Origin: Maratus speciosus | Taxonomy: Eukaryota; Arthropoda; Arachnida; Araneae; Salticidae | Length of the DNA: 64,000 nucleotides | Assembly: GCA_963932465.1 (NCBI GenBank) | Contig: OZ010790.1 | Span: forward strand, 353,053,087-353,117,086 | Reading direction: 5' to 3' | In this document: piece after piece, positions 35,440-47,151 of the stretch | Layout: each line of letters starts with the position of its first letter | How positions within the stretch are numbered: the first letter of the stretch is position 1 | Translations under genes and position numbers: made by a program | Notes under the pieces: generated by a model | The model's database searches: none | Seen by the model: only the letters and a program-made list of their open reading frames with translations | What the model was told of the DNA's origin: nothing

Positions 35440-37016
35440 AGGTTAGTTGGGGCAACTGGGCCATGATTTTACAATGTGACTCTGGAGCTTCTGGCAAAAA
35501 ACTTCAAAACGCTAATGTTCATTTGAATTAAAGTCTGAACTTCTGTAAATGTGTTTAGTTCGGTTCGCTCTATCAGACAGAAATGCTCAAAATTACATTA
35601 TAGTATTTAAAAATATAAAAATATGCATATTTCATTTTTCTTTCCTCATGGGTCCAGTTGCCCCATAAAAATGGGGTAAACGGACCAGAAGGGTCTATGT
35701 TCCACATGCGTTTATTTTTTTTCATATGGGATATCAGGTTCTTTTTGAAAAAGAGTAAACAAATTTAAAAAATTAAACCAGGCAGATCATGTAAATTATA
35801 TATCAACCAAAGAGGAAACCTTTGCTGTCAATGTGTCTAAAAAAAGCACTAAAAGTGAAAATATTAAATTTATTTATACCAAAAACATGAAAATTAAGTA
35901 AGTACTTATGTACTTTAGTATAGGTAATAAGTATAAAAGTCACATGGTATTTCAAGGAAAAAATAGCAAGGTAAATCTATGAACAAACGGCTATGTAAGT
36001 ACTCAAGTATTTTATCTGTATCCAGGGGTTCCAGTATGTAGGGAAATTTTTATTGTTCCTGCCAGAACCCTTAATGACTTATTTTCATGATCATTTTACT
36101 TAACATATTCTAAAGAAAGGTGCGATGAAGATATTATTTTCAAAATAGTGGTAGGAATAATAAAAGTTTCCCTATAGAATGAGACCCCTGTGTATCGTAC
36201 AATTTAAAGTTTTGGCTATCTTGCTTTCAGGGGCAAGGTACTTGCATTCCTAAAATGTTGAAATAATTTAATGACACCAGTATTTACAAGAGTATCTATT
36301 TGTAAACAAGCAAAAGTATATATTTTTCTTACTTAATAAAGGTGAAATTTTCATTATAAAATTCTGGTGCCAATGTGGCAATTAAGGATTACGGCATCAC
36401 CACCTCACAAGGGGTCAAGAAATTTGGTTTGATAACACCCAATATGCTTTTTTTTAAATTTTATTTCGTAATTTTAATAAGGTATTCTATAATTTTCTTT
36501 ATTGTGAGCAAAAAACAATGGATAATTTTTTTCCCGTAGTAAGATAAACTAAAAAAAAATATTTATAACTATTTGGGTAACTAGATCCAGCATGGTCCAG
36601 TTATCCCGGATGCATGTCCCAGTTACCCCATTCTTGAAAAATTTATTGGGTAACTGGGAAACCGGGCTTACATTTGAAACATGAAGTAAATATGTATAGA
36701 TACCTTATAATATTAATGTAGTTATATGCGTAATCTTAAAAAAAAGATTGTTTAATAAAAGTACTTACAGTATTTTAATAAAAACCCAAGAAAGTTCAAC
36801 CATATTGACGTTGTTTTTAAAAAAAGAAACGTAAATTATTGACAACCTATCACAGCAAAGTGAGAGTTATGATTGAGTTGACACACGTTGTTTTAGAAAG
36901 TAGAGATTAAGATGCATTGTTCACAAAAGCTAAAGCTTAAAAAAACATCAATAGTTTTTTTTATAAAATATCCTATGGCCCAGTTACCTCTTGAGTCCAG
37001 TTACCCCAACTATCCT
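35440..37016. mobile_element. TA-flanked pogo-like non-autonomous element, family A copy 2, uninterrupted
   Basis: Left TIR AGGTTAGTTGGGGCAACTGG after TA (35438-35439). The right TIR, reverse-complemented, is AGGATAGTTGGGGTAACTGG, and abuts TA (37017-37018). It is 1577 bp and same-orientation with copy 1. It sits inside Helitron-like unit 2 and is therefore younger than it. The internal hairpin at about 36616-36661 and the GGGTCCAGTTGCCCC word at about 35649 match copy 1. No gene seen. Confidence 0.9.
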
Positions 37017-37935
37017 TATTTTATGCCGATGTCACTACCACCTGGTTGGCAGGAACAACAATAAAACATTTAAAAACATCTAAATTCCGTTTTCTGTAGA
37101 ATATTAGGAAATACCAACCGATTTCAAGGTGAATGTTGGCAAATTAATGGTGACAGTCTCTGTTTCAACATTTTTCAAGACATTGTATTTCGACTCTGTT
37201 TCGGCATTTTATGTTGGTGCCACTAACACCAGAGATGTGGTAGACTGTTATACAAGAAGCTTGGAATTTGGCCTGATGGCAAATTTTAAGATGGTTTCTA
37301 AAAAATCAAAACTTCATAAAAGTCTCAAAATATTTTCTAAATTATAATTTATCTAGAATTCGTTTTAGTTCTTATTAATTAAAATCTCATTTCTGTCTAT
37401 TGCAGTTTTATAATGAAGTTTAGTCAAACTGTGGCTTAATTTGTAATTTTTGAGTTATTTCAAAAAGTGTTCTTCTAATAAAAATTAGTCATGCAAATAT
37501 CACTTGGCATATTTCAACTATATTACGCGAGCAATGCCGCGGGGTATGCTAGTATTTTATAATTTGAATTAGTAATACCGGTTTTAATTTAAACGTAGCA
37601 GTGGTCTGAATTCCGGCTACCTAGAATGGTCTAAATAACAGCTAGCCGGTATTTGGACCTCTCTTGGTTGCTCTGCTTGAAGGGGAGGAAAATGAATTAA
37701 TTTAAATATTTCCATAATTAATAAATTAATTTAAATAGTTCAGAAATAGTTCCAGTTTCATTTCGCAATATGAAAAAAGCAACCATATCCGTAATTCATC
37801 AGGACCGACACTGGTTACCGGATCACTTTCCAAAAAGCGCTGTTGAACACTACAAAATTGTCTGTAATAAATGTGAAGAGAAATAAAAAAAATGACGGAG
37901 TAAACCAGGCGAAAGAGGCACACATTTGATTTTAT

Positions 37936-38146
37936 CCCTCTCGCTACGCCACCCGAGATTTCCTCGGAGATGCATTTTTTCCGTCTAATTAACCCTTCTT
38001 GATTATTCCTGCCAGTTATTTTTTTATTGTAAACTTTGCCTTATATAATTGGAGCGTTTTCCCGGTTAAATGAGAGAAAAAAATTTGTTTTGAAAAACCG
38101 GTGACAAAACAATAATATTTTTTAAAAGACGCTCGTCGCGAAGGGG
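37936..38146. mobile_element. piggyBac-type MITE inside family B copy 2
   Basis: Inverted counterpart of 14279-14517. The right flank is TTAA (38147-38150) and the left flank is TTAT (37932-37935), one base changed. Confidence 0.5.
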
Positions 38147-38589
38147 TTAAATACGCAATTTTTGAAGTTCTTTTGATAAAATAATTAGGTAGTGAGAGGC
38201 TTAAAAAAGTCAAAAAGGAAAATATCCAACAGAGGAAGATGATAAATTTGAATGTTCTGCATAGGTGCTTTCTCTGTGGACAAGAATGGGGGAGGGGATT
38301 CTGGGTTCAATGCTAAAAATGCGATATGTGAGCTAATAGAAACTATACCGACGCAGAGAGTCATATTATGTTGTTTTTTTTTTACACGTTAAAAAACAAA
38401 ATTAGAAACATAATGGGAAGAAGAGTGTGAGAGATAATCGTAAAGAATTTTAGAAATTTTACAAAAATAATTATTTATTAAAAATTGATTTTTTCTGTGT
38501 ATAAAAAATGTTATTAATCAGTACTATTTATTAAAATAGTATTATTATTGCTTAATAATTGTCATTAGCTCTATTTGTTTGATCTTTTG

Positions 38590-38624
<35 letters not shown>

Positions 38625-38851
38625 TAAGTAGCCGGTATTTAGACCCCATTTTAAAAACCCAAAATTTGAAGACTTTCGGAATTTTGCTTTTTATAAACAG
38701 AAAACTCCTTTTAAACTGATTTTTTTTTTCTCTAAACAGGTGTAAAACATATCAAGGTACATGCTGTCACTTTTAATTTTATTAATTTAGAAAATTGTAT
38801 GATCTAGATTGAAAACAAAAGTGGTAGCCGGTATTTGGACCTTTTCCTCTA

Positions 38852-39715
38852 TTAAATGAATGTGACTCAATATTCTTTGCGATTAAATGTTTATTTTATC
38901 TATTTTGAAGGTTGGAAAAACATCTTAAATTGCTCAAATTACATTAAATTTAATATATCATTCAATTGAAAAATATATTAATTTGTAAATTTGTGGCTTT
39001 TAGTCAAAGAGAAACGCAATAAATCATAATGATGTTTTTTTCAGATATGAAAAACTTTAAAATGTTTTCTGTAGAATTAAAATATTTCGGTTATAAAATT
39101 TTCTTTATCTACGTGTCGTCTATGATTTCAATAGCAGCTACAGTTTTACGCAAGATTATAAACTCTGTTTTTAATTTAAGGAGAAACGCCAACTAAATAA
39201 ATAAATAAATAAATAAAAGAAATATATTAATTTGCAGTTTTTATACGTTACACTATTTTAAGATGGGGAAATAAAAATCTAAAAAAAGGTGAACTACAAT
39301 TTTTCTCTTTTTATACGTAATGATTGAGTCTGGATAGCAAATCTATAATTACTACATGTATGATCTCTTTTAATGCTAATTCAGATTCAGAAACATTGTT
39401 GTAGAACAAACAACATATTTTTTACAAAATGAACATTAAAAATGTATATTGAAAACTTCTCACATTCGTTTTTTTTTATTATTATGGGTGTCTGGCTTTA
39501 ATATTCATTTTCCAACTTAATCTTTTACCTCTCAATACTCTTTTTCTAAAGAATTTATAACGTAATTAAGTATTGATTTATTGACAATAGAAGTAATTTA
39601 AAACAAATACTATTCGAAGGGAAATCTTATTTGGCTGATTGATGTGAACGTAATGTATTTCTGACATATTAAGGAAAGTAAATGTATTTCAATTATTATA
39701 TTTTTATTATTACAG

Positions 39716-39746
<31 letters not shown>

Positions 39747-39777
39747 CTTCAAATGAAAAGTGATATACTTAAAAACG
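38852..39777. other. AT-rich non-coding stretch
   Basis: (AAAT)n at about 39193-39217 and poly-T at about 39717-39742. No gene or element ends seen. Confidence 0.6.
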
Positions 39778-39779
39778 TA

Positions 39780-41508
39780 AGGTAATTCGGGGGAAGATGC
39801 CAGTTGGGGGAAGACGGACGTTTGTTCCTTGTACTTTTATGTGACAACAGATTCATATAATGATCGGTTTGTATGACGAGTCTTGTCCGGCGACAAGACG
39901 AGTCTTGAAAGGCGACAAAATAAGGTAAATTCACATGGTTTGTGAATTTACCTTATTTTGTCGCCTTTAACCACCGTTATTTTTGGATCTTGGGAGTATT
40001 TAACCAGGTGTGCAAAGCCCTTGTATTATTCTGTTGCTCATATTTTAAATTTATAAACGGATGTTTTATTTTAAAGGAGATAATAGCAATATATTGAGTT
40101 CACCATTCCGTTACACACACACGGCAAGCAGAAGCGGTCATAATCTTGAAGCAATACGGGAATAAGTATGTGTGGCATCTTCCCCATATACTTGGAGGAA
40201 GACGCAACATGGTTCATAAATAAGCTAAAATTAAGGCAAAAATTAATTAACTCTTTTCTGTTTTCCAAATCACATTACCCAGTACTTATAGACACTTGAT
40301 CACTCATTTTTTAAACCATTAAAAACATATTAGCGACAAGCCCTGAACGCCTGGATTCACAGCATTCCACATCGTATGTTTTCAAGACTTCAGCTCTGAT
40401 ATCTTCTGAATGCAGCTTGGAGCGAGGCAGCCACAGTAGGAAATAGCACTTCTGGGTTTCCAGTTACTGGGATTTATCTCTATAACCCACAAGCAATCTC
40501 ATAACATGTGTTTGATACCTTTGAGGGTTTCATTACTGATAGATCTGTTGCTTCGACAAGCGGCGCTTGTGACAATAGGCCTACACCAGCAGCTGCTTCC
40601 AAGAGGAGATCTAGTGGAATTGGATTTTCAACAGCAGTTGCTTCCAAGAGCAGATCTAGTGGCATTGGATTTTCACCAGCAGTTGCCTCCAGCAGCAAAG
40701 AAAAGTAGATTTCCTGTCTAGAAGTAATCAGTCCTATTCCGCAGGTCAGAAAACCTAAAGCATCTGGGCGCAAGAAACAAGCAGCAGAGATCTTAACTGC
40801 GTCAGAGAAAACTAAAACTATGCGGAAAAAGATAAAAGAAAAGGTAGAGAAAATCAAGAAAAAGTAAAATAAATAAAAGTAACCTCCAACAAAACAGAAG
40901 TAAAAGAGACGTGTGAGCACTTCTTCCTCAAGTGAAGAAATTCCTTTGGATACCAGTGGTGATATATTTGATGAGGATAATGAAGATGATTTGTGTGCTG
41001 TATGTAAATGATACTTTTACGCAAAAAAAATAATAAAATGTATTATATGTGGTTACATTCAGTGCATCAAATGCAAGAAATGGTTGTACGAAGATCGCAA
41101 TGGTGGCCATTCGCACTGAATGAAATGTTGTGCAGGCTTCTACCATTAGCTTTATTAAAGTAAATTTGAAAAAAAAAATTGAGTTTACAGATTTGCTTGT
41201 TTGACCATAGTTATTGTTAATTCACAGGTAATGCTCCAGTATTAGTCTTATTTTTCTTATTTTCTGTGGTGTAGCATCTTCCTCCATAACAGGTGGCATC
41301 TTCCCCGTATATATGTGGGAACATGCCAGAATTACGCGAGTTTATTTAACATTAAATTAGTTAGTCATTTAAACACTGGGAAAGGAATTAATGAGCGTAC
41401 ATAACCAATTACATATTAAAGAGCATGGAGGTATATTTTTTATTTGTCTTATCATATCAATTTTGACTCTACTAAGCAAAACATGTGGAGTCTACTCCCG
41501 AATTACCT
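39780..41508 (+). mobile_element. pogo-like element, family C, internally deleted
   Basis: Left TIR AGGTAATTCGGGGGAAGATG after TA (39778-39779). The right TIR, reverse-complemented, is AGGTAATTCGGGAGTAGACT and abuts TA (41509-41510). The size is 1729 bp. The word GGCATCTTCCCC recurs in the interior (about 40172 and 41290) and GTTGGGGGAAGACG at about 39803. The C-terminal part of a pogo-type transposase is still readable at 40440-41150, so the family derives from an autonomous pogo-like parent. Confidence 0.85.
40440..41150 (+). pseudogene. pogo-like transposase, C-terminal remnant
   Basis: Pieces in order: FPVTGIYLYNPQ (about 40450-40490; the end of DDE_1 transposases usually reads F..TGIyPyNp); FEGFITDRSVASTS; a proline/serine linker with a 48-bp duplication (ASKRRSSGIGFSTAV / ASKSRSSGIGFSPAV, about 40590-40690); ISPIPQVRKPKASGRKKQAA then EILTAS; a Lys-rich helix; an acidic run ending DEDNEDD; and a Cys-rich finger LCAVC...IKCIICGYIQCIKCKKWLY. 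The order from TGIYPYNP through a KPK.SGRK.ILT box to CxxC...QCxxCxxW matches the tails of arthropod pogo/CENP-B-type transposases as I remember them. Stops at about 40495, 40708, 40866 and 41008 and the lost catalytic core make it inactive. Confidence 0.75.
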
Positions 41509-41510
41509 TA

Positions 41511-44500
41511 TATACTAAATACTTATACAGTGTTCAAATATAGTTCAATCTGTTTCCTATAGTAAACTTTGTGCGTAGCATTTATTGTTAATTCACAATG
41601 CACAAAATACACTCGATTGCATTACTGTCAGTAAACTGTAACTGTTTCTGGGGCGCTTTATGGGAATGAGTGAGTATGCGACATTTGGCCTTTATAAAGA
41701 TACAATAAATGATTTCCATTGATTTGTGTTTGATTTAACAGTTTTTTTTTTTTTTTTTTTTATAAATACGATCGAAATAGCTATATCGACATCATTATAA
41801 AAGGAAAATGTAAGGTTCCTGAGAAGTAAAAAAGGATCGCCTATGTTCATTGTTATTACATATTTTTAAAACATCTAAATATTCGCATTCATAAGCATGT
41901 ATAGTGATCTAAAATTGAAGTAAAAGTCTAAAAATTTGCTAAATTTAATTAAAATAAATTTTAAAACGCGAAATATGCATACAAAAAGTTAGATTAGTAA
42001 TAAACCAAACAAGACTTTTTTTTATATATTTAAATTTTATTTCGAACAGTATTAGATTGTAAATACATAAAGGAACTTCAGTTGAGTTTATTATATATAT
42101 ATGCATGTATGTATATATAGTATATTTTTCTTTAAAAATATAACATATTGAAATAAAAAATATTGCATGCTTGAGAAATGTAACAGAAAAAAAACAGAGA
42201 AACATTCTCTGTTTGTTAGTAAAAGCCAGCGAATAATTGAATTTTCAGACCTTAGCAATATTGCAAACATTATAAACATCCTAAACACTGAAAATCAATT
42301 TTCAATTTTATAAATAATTATAATGGAAACCATTAATTTACTGTATTTATATTTCTAAAAGACAATAAGAAAGAAAACCTAATTACTAAATAAATATTGC
42401 AATGAGATTGTTTAAACATTTTATCTAACAAAGTAATTAGTAACAAATTTTAATTTCCAAATTTATTCTATCAATTGAGACACCGTACGAGCGTTTTACT
42501 CAAATTGATAAATTAACTTCTTAAAAAGTTAGTCCGTTTCAAGTGCTTTTATCGTATAAACGATATTTCATAAATATAGATAAAATTTTTATTAATACTC
42601 AATCAGTCAAGATTCATACGCCTCAAGGTATTCAGCGTATTAATTTTTTCCGATTTTTCGTAAAATAATGCCACCATATTTAATTATAGAATTACTTCAT
42701 GAAACAAGGCGAATATTACTTTTAGAAGAATCTGGCATTCAAATTTCTATGAAATACAATAAGGGACACAATTATATATACGCGATTCGTAAATATTTAA
42801 AATACGTTAAATAAATAAAGACTTTATTTCATTTATATTTATTCTAATATTAAACTGTAATCTTTGCTCATGTATCGAACATTTTATTACGTATTGTATG
42901 TTTGATTTTAGTAAATGTTCTATAAATTCAAAAGCACTTATAAAAATAATTACATAAACCAATTTTCAGTGACATTCCAACTGTAACAATTCATCGATAC
43001 ATTTAAATTTATTCACTCTTTTTTCCAATTAACATCCATTATTTTACTTTTTTTTGCATCATTTCTCAACGAACAGCCAGAAATAATATCTGCATTATTT
43101 AGCAGGATTTTCTATTTTATCTGTTTTATAAATATCACAAAAAGGAAATACTTAGTCTTTGTAAAACTGCAGTTAAAGAAAACAGATTATACAGATAATT
43201 ACATTTCATTGTAAACAGTTACATTTTATTATAATAATTCAGGCCATTAACATTTTAATTCATTTTCACAGAAGTTTTTTTTTTATAAATCTAATCTATC
43301 AATATAATTATTTAGCAAGAATACACATTTTCCTTGGAAGTGCAGTAATTAAAAATTTTATAATGTATGGAGAAGTGATTTACGGTAATATTTTATAAAT
43401 AATATTTCCTGACTTGAAGTAGTTAAAATATTTAAAAATAACTTCTAAATAATTTTTATCAGTAATCGGTTCCATAGCTAATAATTTTTTGCATGATTTG
43501 CACATGATTTCATAAAAATAGTAACGCCAAGGGTGATTCAAAACTAGAGAGAAATGTAATGGTTTTGCCAATTTGAACTAAAGCTAATGGCGAAGTGATA
43601 GTCGCAGTTTTATAATACAATGAAAGTTTTTTCTCTTCTAGAATCTAAATCTAAATTCTACATTAGCGTCAGAAAGGTATCTTAATCTGTAGAGTGAAAA
43701 AAAAAAAAAAAAAAAAATCGGATTTTTTTTTTAATTTATTTAAATTGGATTTTTTTAAAATGTAAATCAGATTTTTATGATTTTATTCCTGAATTTTCAA
43801 ATACTGAATAGCTACCTAGAGTTTTAGTTTTCCAAAACAATTAAGCATCTAATTGCTAACGTAATCTATGGTTTTTACACTTTGATAAATAAAATTATAA
43901 TTAACACTTAGTAATTACAGAAATTATAAAAATTATAAATTAGTAGTTTCATTAGTTAGTAGCATACAATAACATTATATACATTAATATTTTTTAATAA
44001 TTATGTAAAACTATATTAAATACCAGTGATATTTACATTTATTAAAATTGATAATAGTTTCATTTACTATTTATTATTTAATTGTTATCATTACTTAAAA
44101 TTACTAATTATTGAACAATTAACTCTCTAATTATGAACATAATATACATTTTTATGCCTTAATTACTAAAATAATAATTAATAATTTAGTTATTCATTCT
44201 AGAAAGAAAAAGGTGAAGTATGATAATTCGAAAAAAAGGGAACTGTTTCATGAGGTATATTAGTAATGTATTTAGTAACGATATAATAAAAAAATATACA
44301 TATAATTTTTTAGTACAATAACTAAAGTGACATTAATTTTTAATAATTTTATGAATTACAGATTGAAAAGTACAATGAAATAACATGTTTTATTAACAAA
44401 GTTCTATCATTTTTGAAAGGTCTTGGGAACATGGATTTAGAAATACAGTGGAATAGGGTAGTTTGTTTTTTAAAGAAATCTCTGGCTACAGCTACATATT

Positions 44501-44917
44501 AATTTAAATACTTCTTAAAAAGGCAGAGCGTATTTTGACGATTTTAAAAGGGGCCCTTAAAAATGGCCTAGAGGGCACAGTAAGTAATTATTTACATAAT
44601 TTAATAATAAATGCAAATAATTAATTTCTTTATTTAGTAGCCAAAATAATAAAACTAACGAATATTATTTGCAACTTGTTTTGTATTTGTACTGTTAATA
44701 GCCTAAATCTATACTTACACACATATATTTGTATGCTAACTAAATAAATTATAAAAATTATTTAGCCCTTAATCGTCACAGATTTCTGATGCACTGGGAA
44801 TTTTTCCGGGAATGTATCGAGCGCGACATAGTTATATCTGAAATCCTAAAAATTATTCAATAATAGCATTACTACCTCTCAGTGAGGACTATAATTAACT
44901 TTTAATTGTTCTTTTTT
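41511..44917. other. AT-rich non-coding stretch
   Basis: Poly-T (about 41743-41760), TA tract (about 42092-42101) and poly-A (about 43698-43717). Open frames at 41945-42288 and 43380-43571 (minus) lack recognisable motifs. No element ends found. Confidence 0.6.
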
Positions 44918-45549
44918 CAGGGTTCGTTTTTTAGGGTCCGTAAAAACAGAACCATTATAAGATCACTCCTGTGTTTGTCTGTCTGTCTGTCACAGCCCTT
45001 TTACTCGTAAACTATGCAACGTGGAAAGTTCAAATTGGGGGAAGTAATAAAGAATATTGACTCACATATTTACAGATTAATAAATATTCATAAATATATT
45101 TAGGAAAAATGTAGAGGGGCTAATTAAGTTATTTGAAAAAAAAATCTTTTCTTTGTATACCGTGTGTGGTATTGTGTGAAAGCTTTCACAACGCTGAAAT
45201 CAAAAATACATTTCACTTAATTTTAATTATTATATTTTCAAAGTTACGGTGGAAAATGTAGTGCAAAAACATGTCCTCCCCCCCACATAATTCCGAATCT
45301 ATTGAAACTAAAATTATGAAAAAATTAGAGGTAGTAGATATTAATTTAATCCTTGCAGGAATATTATAGCGATTACCCTAGGTCATATAGTTTTTGAGAA
45401 AATCGCATTTTTTTCCGTTACAATAAAATTTCGATTTACGGGCTTCAGCAAAAGTGTTGAGCAGAGCTGGAGGTACCTATCGTAGCAGAAGTAAAAAAGC
45501 ATTGTTGATCATGATCTTCGGAAAAAATCGTCGGTAATTAGCCGAGATA
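44918..45549. repeat. Dispersed repeat fragment with TCTG block
   Basis: GGTTCGTTTTTTAGGGTCCG, a spacer, then GTTTGTCTGTCTGTCTGTCAC followed by TTTTACTCGTAAACTATGC. This layout is familiar from arthropod dispersed repeats, but I cannot name the family or set its ends. Confidence 0.45.
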
Positions 45550-45553
45550 TTAA

Positions 45554-45812
45554 CCCTTAAAAACACGGACGAATTGGACATACATAATGACAGGGACGGC
45601 GTACTCTATACCCCATCGGCTTTTAAAGCCTAGATAACAAATTTTAAGGATATATTTATGTAATGTAATGCCCAGTAGTAGTATAAAAGCAATAAACCTC
45701 AAATTGTTAAAAACAGACTAATTTAATGAGAATGAATCACATAAATACTAAGGGATTTGCGACTAGTTTCCATTGAGTGGATCTCTCAATACACCTACCA
45801 TGTCTTTAAAGG
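45554..45812. mobile_element. piggyBac-type MITE, 259 bp
   Basis: TTAA at 45550-45553 and at 45813-45816. The ends are CCCTTAAAAACACGG and, reverse-complemented, CCTTTAAAGACATGG. No coding capacity. Confidence 0.65.
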
Positions 45813-45927
45813 TTAACTATAAACCTATATGGAATAACAAATATACAGAATAGCTATATTTGCTATTATTTAGGTTCCATATATCTTTGAACTTCCATGG
45901 TATATCCATTTATACTTTTCTAGTGTA

Positions 45928-47149
45928 CAGCGTGCAAAGGAAAGTCCCTTTAACCAGAAAATACTTGTGAACGGATAGAGCTACAGCTATGCAAGTTAGG
46001 TAACGGTATAGTAAAGCGACTACGTCCGATTTAATGAAAACGACAGCAGCGCCCCTTAGTGGTGAAATTTGGAAGATAGCCACTGCAAATCGAAAACGAA
46101 AAGAGGTAGAGCAAAATTTCCAGTTAGAAACTTTTAGAGTATCAATTAATTAATAGAATACGATATTTGGTTTACTTGGATAAGATAAATCTTTGTCTAT
46201 TTACCCAAAAATGTCCGAAATCGATGCACTTCATTTTGTGTAAACATTTGAATGGAATAGTCAGAAGTATGAAGAAATACGCACAATTTATCTATAAACA
46301 CGTACTTATCTCAATACATTTTGAAAACATCACACACACACAAAAAAAGACAAACTGTCTCACACTGATAAAAAGTTAATATTCAGTACGTTCGAAAAGT
46401 TCACCATTGCTCACGATACATGTTTGTATTCGTGAGAGTAATGCTGCATGCACATTTCTCAGCATGAAACAGCTATTGCAAGCCTTTTCAATAGGACGAC
46501 ATAGATTTAACCCTTTCAAGGGAGGTGGCTAGACTGTCTAGCCATCTAAATTTAATTCCAAAACTGTCAAATGGCACCAAGAATATTTTAATAAAATTTT
46601 GCTTTTGTAATGAAAGTGCAAATTAGCGGGGTTTTGTTTTCTGAGAGATTTGTTTAAATATTCTGGCGTCAGTCAATTATTTCATTAGTTTACGGACAGA
46701 ATTCTTCTCGCCCTGAAAGGGTTATTCTAAAATTTTAAATGCATCGAAAATTAAATCTTTACAGACATTAAAGCACAGTAGAAAGTCACAATCTGCAATT
46801 GTGCACTGCTACATTTCCGGAATGTGAATAGGCAAAGTTGAATCGTCATTCATCTATTTCGGACATATTTGAATGTGCAGCCGACGATTTATCTTATACG
46901 TGTGAACCAAATGTCGTTTCGTACTAATTAATTGATGCTCTAAAGCTTTCTAATTGGAAAATTTGCTCTACCTCTTTTCGTTTTCGATTTGCAATGGCTG
47001 TCTTACAAATTTCGCCACTAGGGGGTGCTGCTGTCGTTTGCATTAGGTCGGGCGTAGTCGTTTTACTATACCATTACCTCATTTGTATAGCTGTAGCTCT
47101 CTCTGTTCGCAAGTATTTTCAGGTTAAAGAAACTTTCCTTTGTACCCTG
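45928..47149. mobile_element. mariner-type MITE with long TIRs, 1222 bp
   Basis: Left end CAGCGTGCAAAGGAAAG after TA (45926-45927). The right end, reverse-complemented, is CAGGGTACAAAGGAAAG and abuts TA (47150-47151). The inverted arms extend about 330 bp (to about 46255 and from about 46815) with roughly 80-85% visual identity; shared words include TTTTCGTTTTCGATTTGCA. No transposase. A small TTAA element sits in the middle. Confidence 0.85.
46511..46721. mobile_element. piggyBac-type MITE nested in the mariner-type MITE
   Basis: TTAA precedes CCCTTTCAAGGGAGG (46511). The right end, reverse-complemented, is CCCTTTCAGGGCGAG, followed on the plus strand by TTAT (46722-46725), a one-base variant of TTAA. 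Confidence 0.6.
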
Positions 47150-47151
47150 TA

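Larger units (their letters stand above)
30736..37552 (+). mobile_element. Helitron-like tandem pair, non-autonomous
   Basis: Comparison with the uninterrupted family B copy places the insertion exactly: it begins TCTATCTATACTAATTTATA and ends GCCGCGGGGTATGCTAG, followed by host T. A 5' TC and a 3' CTAG with no target duplication are the Helitron signature; the GCGAGCAAAGCCGCGGG...GCTAG end is familiar from arthropod Helitrons. No Rep/helicase coding sequence is present. It consists of two head-to-tail units, 30736-34115 and 34116-37552, each ending in the same GC-rich 3' sequence. The second lacks the first 20 or so bases and carries the family A insertion at 35440-37016. Confidence 0.75.
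30409..38849. mobile_element. TA-flanked TIR element, family B copy 2, inverted, split by Helitron-like units
   Basis: The left end follows TA (30407-30408) and reads GAGCAGAAGGTCCAAATACC. The right end, reverse-complemented, reads GAGGAAAAGGTCCAAATACC and abuts TA (38850-38851). Without the 6817-bp insertion at 30736-37552 it is 1624 bp and aligns in reverse with 13532-15227 (1696 bp). The internal GCCGGTATTTGGACC words at about 37640-37660 and GTAGCCGGTATTTAGACC at about 38628 match copy 1. No transposase seen. Confidence 0.9.

Noticed and set aside
40506..40721. Two overlapping plus frames and a 146-codon minus frame over 40480-40920
   Set aside because: Only the plus frame with RRSSGIGFS fits the pogo tail. 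The others are shadows created by the duplicated 48-bp repeat.
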